Part shown: positions 6,256-11,468 of the stretch, piece after piece | Layout of the letters: each line of letters opens with the position of its first letter | Position numbering within the stretch: position 1 is the stretch's first letter | Origin: Candidatus Acetothermia bacterium | GTDB taxonomy: Bacteria > Bipolaricaulota > Bipolaricaulia > Bipolaricaulales > Bipolaricaulaceae | DNA length: 11,468 nucleotides | Assembly: GCA_011057175.1 (NCBI GenBank) | Contig: DSBZ01000042.1 | Location: 1 to 11,468, forward strand | Direction of reading: 5' to 3' | Position numbers and translations under genes: made by a program | The notes under the pieces: generated by a model | What the model was told of the DNA's origin: nothing | The model's database searches: none | Seen by the model: only the letters and a program-made list of their open reading frames with translations

Positions 6256-7482
6256 CTACGCCCGTTGCGGCGAGCCCAGGCTCGCCAGCTCCTCCTCGAC
6301 CACCTGCCCCAGGCGGTGGATCCCTTCCTCGATCTGGTCCGCGGTAGCGCTCGAGAACGACAGCCGCATCGTGTTGTGGCCGCGGCCGTTCACGAAGAAT
6401 GGGGCCCCGATCACGTATGCGACCTTGTGTTCGATCGCCCGGAGGAGCATCCGTTCCGTGTCCACTATCTCCGGGAACCGCACCCAGAGGAACAGCCCCC
6501 CTTCGGGTTTCGTCCAGGAGATCCCCTCCTCCGCCGGCATGTGCCTGTCGAGCGCATCGAGCATTGCGTCGCGCTTTCCCCGGTAATGGTTGCAGATCAT
6601 GCGGATGTGGCCCGGGACGTCGTACTCCTGGAAGAAGCGGATGGCAAGGCGCTGGGTGAGGGAGGAGGTGCAGAGGTCGGTGGCCTGCTTGAGGGTGACG
6701 ATCTTCTCCACGATCTCGTTGGGGCCAGCGAGAGCCCCGAGCCGGAGACCTGCGGCGAGGGTCTTGGAGAGGGTGAACAGGACGACCACCCGCCCTTCCG
6801 TGTCCAGCGACGCCACCGCCGGCACGGACCGCCCCACGAAGCGGAGCTTCCGGTAGGGCATGTCCTCCACCACCACGAGATCCTCCCGGCCTGCGATCTG
6901 GAGGAGCCCGCGCCGCTTGTCCTCCGACCAGGTGATCCCGGAGGGGTTCTGGAAGTCAGGGACCACGTAGATGAACTTCGGGGTGTGTCCTCCCCGGCGG
7001 GCGGTGGCGATGGCGGCGGAAAGGGCGTCGAGGTCCATCCCATCGTCCTCGAGGGGTACGCCCACGAGCTTGGCCTGCATCGCCTGGAACGCCTGGATCG
7101 CTCCGATGTAGGTGGGAAGGCCTACCAACACCGCGTCGCCGGGGTCGAGGAACGCCTTGGCGATGAGGTCCAGGCCCTGTTGGGAGGCGCTGGTGACAAC
7201 GATCTGATCGGGAGGGAAGTTCATTCCATCCTCGGCGAACCAACGGGAGAGGAGCTCCCGGAGGGGGAGCTTGCCCTCGGTGGTCGTGTACTGGAGGGTC
7301 TTCCCAGGGTTGCTCAGGATCTCGTCGGCGGCCACCTTGGCGAGGAACTCCCGCGGGAAGGTCGCGGGATCGGGGAGGCCCCCCGCAAACGAGATGATGT
7401 GCGGCTGCTCCGTGAGCTTGAGGAGCTCCCGGATCACCGATCGGCGCGCTGCCTTCGTACGCTCCGCGAACAGCGAGTTCAT
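6256..7482 (-). CDS. PLP-dependent aminotransferase, class I/II (ARO8/LysN-like)
   Basis: The 408-residue product belongs to fold-type I aminotransferases of the COG1167 group without the MocR regulator domain, which includes 2-aminoadipate and aromatic or branched-chain aminotransferases. Visible landmarks are ISFAGGLPDPATFP (30-43), QYTTTEGKLPLR, the PDFQNPSG motif with Asn179, EDMPYRKLRF with Asp207 and Tyr210, and TLSKTLAAGLRLG with the PLP lysine at Lys240. MRLSFS near the C terminus should hold the carboxylate-binding Arg. AGGGGG lies about 5 nt before ATG 7482. It is the last gene of the rnpA-greA-lysS-PAP2 run, 17 bp after the PAP2 stop. The amino acid substrate cannot be assigned; a link to lysine through lysS is only suggestive. 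Confidence 0.9.
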   Translation of the reverse strand: MNSLFAERTKAARRSVIRELLKLTEQPHIISFAGGLPDPATFPREFLAKVAADEILSNPGKTLQYTTTEGKLPLRELLSRWFAEDGMNFPPDQIVVTSASQQGLDLIAKAFLDPGDAVLVGLPTYIGAIQAFQAMQAKLVGVPLEDDGMDLDALSAAIATARRGGHTPKFIYVVPDFQNPSGITWSEDKRRGLLQIAGREDLVVVEDMPYRKLRFVGRSVPAVASLDTEGRVVVLFTLSKTLAAGLRLGALAGPNEIVEKIVTLKQATDLCTSSLTQRLAIRFFQEYDVPGHIRMICNHYRGKRDAMLDALDRHMPAEEGISWTKPEGGLFLWVRFPEIVDTERMLLRAIEHKVAYVIGAPFFVNGRGHNTMRLSFSSATADQIEEGIHRLGQVVEEELASLGSPQRA

Positions 7483-7499
7483 GCGATCCCCCTTCTGGG

Positions 7500-8090
7500 T
7501 CACTGCACCAGCCGAGCGAACAGGGGCAGGAGCCCGTGGGACACCCACGTCCCAAGCACCGCCCCCCCCACGACGTCCAGCGGAAAGTGCTCCCGCAGGT
7601 ACACCCGTGACAGTCCGATCAAGGTGGCCATAGAGTAGATCACGACCACATTGGGCCACCACGGGTAGAGCCGCAACACCAGATACGCCATCGCGAACGC
7701 GGCCGCGGTGTGGTTGGAGGGGAACGAGGCATTGGTGAGGAACTGGTGATGGAACCCGCGGCGGTGGAACTGGGGCCGGGGGCGTCCACCGACGGACTTC
7801 ATGGCCTGGGAGAGGAACACGGATAGGATCACCACCCCCGTCCCGATGAGCACGTTCGCGTGATCCGCCTTCGTCCCGAACACAAGGAGGGCGACGGCCA
7901 ACGCTCCCCACAGGTACCCGTACCCGAGGTAGGTCGCCACGACGAGGAGGAGGTCGAACCGCTGGAGGAGCCGGGACGAGCTCACGGCATCCGTCGTCGC
8001 CTCGTCCCAGGCCCACACCCGTTCCGCCCATCGGTCGAGGGCCTGGCCGAGCCGGGAGGCGGTGAACCGCAGCGCGTGGGCGAGCATCAT
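7500..8090 (-). CDS. PAP2 family membrane phosphatase
   Basis: PAP2 enzymes remove phosphate from lipid phosphates such as phosphatidate, undecaprenyl diphosphate or phosphatidylglycerol phosphate at the membrane. All three catalytic motifs are present in the 196-residue protein: K98-X6-R105-P106, P124-S-N-H127 (PSNH instead of the commoner PSGH), and S161-R-X5-H168-X3-D172. Hydrophobic segments lie at about 45-71, 77-97, 126-141, 147-163 and 173-190. The start overlaps the lysS stop as ATGA (8090-8087), with a second ATG right behind it and no ribosome binding site, so it is probably translated by coupling to lysS. Undecaprenyl diphosphate phosphatase is one possible role, but substrate is open. 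Confidence 0.88.
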   Translation of the reverse strand: MMLAHALRFTASRLGQALDRWAERVWAWDEATTDAVSSSRLLQRFDLLLVVATYLGYGYLWGALAVALLVFGTKADHANVLIGTGVVILSVFLSQAMKSVGGRPRPQFHRRGFHHQFLTNASFPSNHTAAAFAMAYLVLRLYPWWPNVVVIYSMATLIGLSRVYLREHFPLDVVGGAVLGTWVSHGLLPLFARLVQ

Positions 8091-9556
8091 CGCAGGGGCG
8101 GGAACGCGAGCACCTCCCGGATCGAGGGCGCGTCGAGGAGGACCATGACCAGGCGATCGAACCCGAACCCGATCCCCGCCGCGGGCGGCATCCCCAGTTC
8201 GAGGTCGCGGAGGAACTCCTCGTCGATCGGTTGCGCCTCTTCGTCCCCCCCAGCGCGGAGCGCCTCCTGCGCTGCGAACCGCTCCCGCTGTTCGTCGGGA
8301 TCGTTGAGTTCGGAGAACGCGTTGGCGACCTCCCGGCCCGTGATGTACAGCTCGAACCGCTCCACGAGGTCGTCCCGCCCCCGCTTGCGCTTGGCCAGAG
8401 GCGAGATATCCAAGGGGAAGTCGAGGACGAACGTTGGCTCCCACAGCTTGTCCTGGACACAGGTCTCCAGCAGGTGCTCGATGACCTTGCCCTTCGGCCC
8501 GCGGCGGAGAGGAGGGGGGAGGGGGATCCCGTTGCGCTCGATCTCCGCCACGAGATCGGGGAGGGGCTTCTCCACGTCACACCCGCTCCCGTCGGCGACG
8601 AGCTCGAGGAGGGACGCCCGCCGCCACGGCGGGGTGAGGTCGAGCTCCCGCCCGCCGTGGGAGATACGGGTCGTCCCCGCGACGGCCACCGCGCACGCGA
8701 CCACGAGCTCCTCCGCCAGGTCCATCGCTTGCTCGTAGTCGGCGTAGGCCTCGTAGGCCTCGAGCGAGGTGAACTCCGGGTTGTGCATCGAGGAGATGCC
8801 CTCGTTGCGGAAGTTCCGTCCGATCTCGTACACCTTTTCCAGCCCGCCCACGAGGAGCCGCTTCAGGTAGAGCTCCGGCGCGACGCGCAGGTAGAGGTCG
8901 CGGTCGAGGACATTGTGGTGGGTCACGAACGGGCGGGCGGTCGCTCCCCCGGGGAGGGGCTGTAGCAGCGGCGTCTCCACCTCGATGAACCCGTGGGCAT
9001 CGAGGTAGGACCGGCACGCGCGGAGGATCTGGGCCCGGCCGGCGATGATGCGGCGGGCGTCCTCGTTGGCGATGAAGTCGAGCGCGCGCTGCCGGTACCG
9101 CGTCTCGATGTCGCGGAGGCCGTGCCACTTCTCCGGCAGCGGCCGCAGCGACTTGGCGAGGAGGGTGAACGCCCGCACCTCCACCGTGAGCTCCCCCGTC
9201 TTCGTCGCGAACGGCTCCCCTTCCACGCCGATGATGTCCCCGAGGTCGAGGTCGCCTGCGAAGCGCTCGTAGGCCCCCGCCACGAGCCCGTTCGTCGACG
9301 CGTAGAGCTGGATCTTCCCGGAGCGGTCGAGGAGGTCGGCGAACGACGCCCTCCCCATCCGGCGGAAGGCGGTGAGCCGCCCCGCAAGCCTCACCTGCGC
9401 CCCGCTGCGCTCGTTGGGGGCTAGGTTGCCGAACGCGTCCCGCACCTCCCCCACGGTGTGGGTGCGGGGGTAGCGGTATGGGTAGGGGTCGATCCCCTGG
9501 GCCCGCAGGCGGGCCAGCTTCTCCCGGCGCGCGGTGAGGAGGTCAGCCTCCGCCAC
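8087..9556 (-). CDS. lysS: Lysyl-tRNA synthetase, class II
   Basis: LysRS charges tRNA-Lys; both tRNA-Lys isoacceptors are encoded in this window. The product (489 residues) has the OB-fold anticodon-binding domain in the first third (VRLAGRLTAFRRMGRASFADL) followed by the class II core: motif 1 in FIEVETPLLQP, motif 2 in RNFRNEGISSMHNPEF, and motif 3 in GIGFGFDRLVMVL near the C terminus. PGGATARPFVTHHN, LYLRVAPELYLKRL and the SPLAKR/EVANAFSELNDP regions are typical of the family. I prefer GTG 9556, with GAGGGG upstream and the usual short N terminus; GTG 9571 would add five residues. The neighbour greA upstream is a common partner of lysS in several phyla, and the 3' end overlaps the PAP2 gene. 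Confidence 0.96.
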   Translation of the reverse strand: MAEADLLTARREKLARLRAQGIDPYPYRYPRTHTVGEVRDAFGNLAPNERSGAQVRLAGRLTAFRRMGRASFADLLDRSGKIQLYASTNGLVAGAYERFAGDLDLGDIIGVEGEPFATKTGELTVEVRAFTLLAKSLRPLPEKWHGLRDIETRYRQRALDFIANEDARRIIAGRAQILRACRSYLDAHGFIEVETPLLQPLPGGATARPFVTHHNVLDRDLYLRVAPELYLKRLLVGGLEKVYEIGRNFRNEGISSMHNPEFTSLEAYEAYADYEQAMDLAEELVVACAVAVAGTTRISHGGRELDLTPPWRRASLLELVADGSGCDVEKPLPDLVAEIERNGIPLPPPLRRGPKGKVIEHLLETCVQDKLWEPTFVLDFPLDISPLAKRKRGRDDLVERFELYITGREVANAFSELNDPDEQRERFAAQEALRAGGDEEAQPIDEEFLRDLELGMPPAAGIGFGFDRLVMVLLDAPSIREVLAFPPLR

Positions 9557-9609
9557 GGAGCCCCTCTTCACTGCAGTTCATTGTCTGCCCCTCCCGTGCC
9601 CGGCCACGA

Positions 9610-10092
9610 TCAGCGGTGCTCGATCCCGAGGATCTTGTACCGCACCTTCTTCCCGTGCACCTGGACCGTGATCGCCTTCCCCTTCGTGTACGCCTGGAGG
9701 GCCTGCCCGACCGGGGAGTCGACCCCGATCCTGTTGTGGAGGAGGTCCACCTCGGCGGGGGGGACGAGGGTGTAGGTCACGACCTCGCCGGTCTCCACGT
9801 CCTCCAGGATGGCTTGGGTGCCGATCCCTACTTGGTCGGGACGGAAGTCCTCCTCCGTCATGATGCGGGCCGTCTCCAACAGTTCGCGCAGGGCGCGGGC
9901 CTCGGCCTCGATCATGTCCTGTTCCTGCTTGAGGTACAGGTAGTCCCGGTTCTCGCGCACGTCACCCCCCCCGTGATCCTTCGCCTCCTTGAGGCGCTGC
10001 GGGATCTCCTGGTACAGGCGGTGCTCGATCCTCTCCAGCTCAGCTTTCTTTCGCTCGTATCCCTCTTTGGTGAGGAGCGTCTCCTTGGCCAT
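9610..10092 (-). CDS. greA: Transcription elongation factor GreA
   Basis: GreA reactivates backtracked RNA polymerase by inserting its coiled coil into the secondary channel and stimulating RNA cleavage. The 160-residue length is typical. Residues 10-75 form the coiled coil. Its tip carries GDVREN, with Asp44 and Glu47 as the acidic pair that positions the catalytic magnesium; the family usually shows GDLSENxEY, here GDVRENRDY. The C-terminal FKBP-like domain includes LVPPAEVDLLHNRIGVDSPVG and KGKAITVQV. A very strong ribosome binding site (GGGAGGTGAG) lies 2 nt before the ATG and falls inside the rnpA coding region, whose end overlaps greA by 53 bp. The order rnpA-greA-lysS implies one transcript. 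Confidence 0.95.
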   Translation of the reverse strand: MAKETLLTKEGYERKKAELERIEHRLYQEIPQRLKEAKDHGGGDVRENRDYLYLKQEQDMIEAEARALRELLETARIMTEEDFRPDQVGIGTQAILEDVETGEVVTYTLVPPAEVDLLHNRIGVDSPVGQALQAYTKGKAITVQVHGKKVRYKILGIEHR

Positions 10093-10426
10093 GGCTCACC
10101 TCCCGGAACTCCTCGATGAACCTCTCCTTCAGCTCCCCCGGGCGCAGGAGGGTCGCCGCGGGGCGGGGGATGATCACCGCATCCAGGTGGGCGAACAGCT
10201 CCTTGTGCAAGCGGAACCCCTCTCGCACGGCCCGTTTCACGCGGTTCCGCGTCACCGCTCCCCCCAACCGCCGGCCCGCGACGACGAGGAAGCGTGGGGT
10301 GGGCTCCTCCTTGTGCAGGACGCGGAACGAGAACAACGGAGCTTCCAAGCGTTGGCCGAGCTGAAACACCCGAGCGATCTCCCGCCGGCGGCGGAGGCGG
10401 TGTTCGCGCCCAAGGGTTGGGCTCAT
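10040..10426 (-). CDS. rnpA: Ribonuclease P protein component
   Basis: RnpA is the protein subunit of RNase P, which trims tRNA 5' ends. The 128-residue protein has REHRLRRRREIARVFQLGQR near the start, LFSFRVL, and the signature region with Arg60-Asn-Arg62-Val-Lys-Arg65. After about residue 95 the tail is basic and family-variable. ATG 10426 gives a normal N terminus and sits 10 nt after a TATCTT box, implying a nearly leaderless transcript. TTG 10465 has GGGAG upstream and would add 13 residues, but it coincides with the -35 element. The usual upstream partner rpmH (ribosomal protein L34) is absent, as pyk starts divergently 77 bp away. The last 53 bp overlap greA in another frame. Confidence 0.92.
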   Translation of the reverse strand: MSPTLGREHRLRRRREIARVFQLGQRLEAPLFSFRVLHKEEPTPRFLVVAGRRLGGAVTRNRVKRAVREGFRLHKELFAHLDAVIIPRPAATLLRPGELKERFIEEFREVSHGQGDAPHQRGIRAKES

Positions 10427-10436
10427 GTTCACGGTG

Positions 10437-10465
10437 AAGATAACCTTTCTTGGGACCGCGATCAA
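10437..10465 (-). promoter_or_regulatory. Promoter of the rnpA-greA-lysS run
   Basis: Reading leftward, TTGATC (10465-10460) and TATCTT (10442-10437) are separated by exactly 17 nt, each matching consensus at four of six positions. The -10 ends 10 nt before the rnpA ATG, so the 5' leader would be only a few nucleotides. Confidence 0.5.
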
Positions 10466-10503
10466 CTGGCTCCCGGATGCGAGGGGAGCTAAGCTGATGT
10501 GGC

Positions 10504-11468
10504 ATGAAGAAGACGAAGATCGTCGCCACCCTCGGCCCGAGCTCGGCGAGAGAGGAGACCCTCGTTGGGATGATCAGGGCGGGGGTGGATGTCGTTCGCG
10601 TCAACACCTCCTACGGTGGCCACGGCGATCACGCCCGCCTCGCCGGCCTTGCCCGCGCCGCCGCGGCGTCCGCCGGACGGCAGCTCACCCTCCTCCTCGA
10701 CACGCGCGGGCCCAAGGTGCGGGTGGGACCCCTTCCTGAGCCGCTCTCCCTCTCTGCCGGGGAGGAGGTGGTCCTCGGCGAACGGGGGATCCCCCTCACC
10801 GCCCCCGAGGCCGTGGCGGGCCTGGCCCGGGGGGTGCGGATCCTCCTTGCGGACGGGGCACTCGAGCTCGTCGTTCTCGGCGCGACCGAGGGAGGGGTGC
10901 GGTGCCGGGTCCTCCGGGGGGGAGACCTCCGCGAGGGGAAGGGGGTGAACATCCCCGACGTCGCTCTCTCCCTCCCCTCGCTCACCCCGTTCGATCGGGA
11001 ATCCCTCGCCCGGGCGGGGGAAATGGGGTTCGACTGCGTGGCGCTGTCGTTCGTGCAGCGCCCCGAGGACGTGACCGAGGCGCGGGGATTGGTCGGGAAG
11101 GGGATGTGGGTCGTGGCCAAGATCGAGCTCGCCGCGGCGGTGCGGCGGATGGAGGAGATCGTCGCCGTCGCCGACGGGGCGATGGTCGCTCGGGGTGACC
11201 TGGGGGTGGAGATCGACCTGTACCGGGTTCCCCTTGTCCAGCGGAGGCTGGTGGATCTCTGCAACGCTCAAGCGAAGCCGGTGATCGTGGCGACCCAGAT
11301 GCTGCGCTCGATGGTGGACTCTCCAGTCCCGACCCGGGCTGAGGTCGCCGACGTTGCCAACGCCGTGTGGGACGGAGCTGACGCGGTGATGCTCTCCGAG
11401 GAAACAGCGGTCGGGAAGCACCCCGTGGAGGCGGTGCGGGCGATGGCCGCCGCCGCGCGGGCCGCGGA
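10504..11468 (+). CDS. pyk: Pyruvate kinase, 5' part (cut by right edge)
   Basis: Pyruvate kinase makes pyruvate and ATP from phosphoenolpyruvate and ADP in the last step of glycolysis. The 321 visible codons run without a stop. [13 protein letters not shown] opens the barrel; Arg32, Asn34 and Ser36 of the substrate loop and Asp66 of [13 protein letters not shown] are kept. Domain B is somewhat short and has LADG where DDG is usual. AKIE carries the catalytic Lys, [11 protein letters not shown] the metal-binding Asp, and VATQMLRSM with [26 protein letters not shown] follows. Two otherwise strong motifs differ: RLNFSHG reads RVNTSYG, and MLSGET reads MLSEET. ATG 10504 is the only start, since an in-frame TGA lies at 10495. 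GAGGGGAG is 15 nt upstream, too far for a ribosome binding site; a weak TAAGCT box ends 8 nt before the ATG. Confidence 0.93.
   Translation, partial: MKKTKIVATLGPSSAREETLVGMIRAGVDVVRVNTSYGGHGDHARLAGLARAAAASAGRQLTLLLDTRGPKVRVGPLPEPLSLSAGEEVVLGERGIPLTAPEAVAGLARGVRILLADGALELVVLGATEGGVRCRVLRGGDLREGKGVNIPDVALSLPSLTPFDRESLARAGEMGFDCVALSFVQRPEDVTEARGLVGKGMWVVAKIELAAAVRRMEEIVAVADGAMVARGDLGVEIDLYRVPLVQRRLVDLCNAQAKPVIVATQMLRSMVDSPVPTRAEVADVANAVWDGADAVMLSEETAVGKHPVEAVRAMAAAARAA

Noticed and set aside
6265..7638. Plus-strand open frame of 457 codons
   Set aside because: Antisense to the aminotransferase, with no family features.
7483..8580. Open frame continuing upstream of the aminotransferase, suggesting a large fusion
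   Set aside because: The upstream part overlaps PAP2 and lysS in a different frame and translates to Ser/Arg-rich sequence; ATG 7482 has a good ribosome binding site.
10427..10465. TTG start for rnpA at 10465 with GGGAG upstream
   Set aside because: It adds 13 residues not expected in RnpA and uses the -35 element of a good promoter; kept only as an alternative.

Overview
The window is a GC-rich (roughly two-thirds G+C by eye), densely packed bacterial chromosome segment that carries a probable replication origin. There are no phage genes, insertion sequences or CRISPR arrays, and every protein gene except a small MoaD/ThiS-like protein has a clear housekeeping family. Gene order is unlike Proteobacteria or Firmicutes: there is no rpmH next to rnpA, no dnaN next to dnaA, and a zinc-ribbon DciA lies beside the origin. 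Several genes have a TANNNT box directly before the start codon, as in Deinococcus-Thermus and some deep-branching phyla. A lineage such as Bipolaricaulota/Acetothermia or a Deinococcus-Thermus relative is possible. This is inference and I cannot settle it from sequence alone.

Left part (1-3312), all transcribed leftward: six tRNA genes in the order Lys-CTT, Lys-TTT, Glu-TTC, Val-TAC, Asp-GTC, Phe-GAA, then dnaA, a 249-bp non-coding region packed with DnaA-box-like 9-mers (the probable oriC), dciA, and the 5' part of hslV. Three of the tRNA spacers and the leader of the cluster contain members of one imperfect palindromic repeat family. A TTGACG-18-TAAACT promoter precedes the cluster, and no promoter is visible between tRNA-Phe and dnaA.

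Middle part (3429-6211), transcribed rightward: rarA, a MoaD/ThiS-like small protein, and an orphan sugar-ABC ATPase of the MalK/UgpC/MsmX type. The ATPase gene ends in a hairpin whose loop contains its stop codon and which lies between convergent genes.

Right part (10426 down to 6256), transcribed leftward: a tight run of rnpA, greA, lysS, a PAP2 phosphatase and a class I/II PLP aminotransferase, with overlaps or short gaps. This links RNase P protein, transcript cleavage, Lys-tRNA charging and two metabolic/membrane enzymes. Divergent from rnpA is pyk, cut by the right edge.

No wholly new multi-gene system is visible. The most noteworthy items are the origin with uniform TTWTCCCCA-type boxes, the palindromic repeats between tRNA genes, the probable co-transcription of tRNAs with dnaA, the leaderless-type promoters, and an HslV with Ser where the catalytic Thr is expected.
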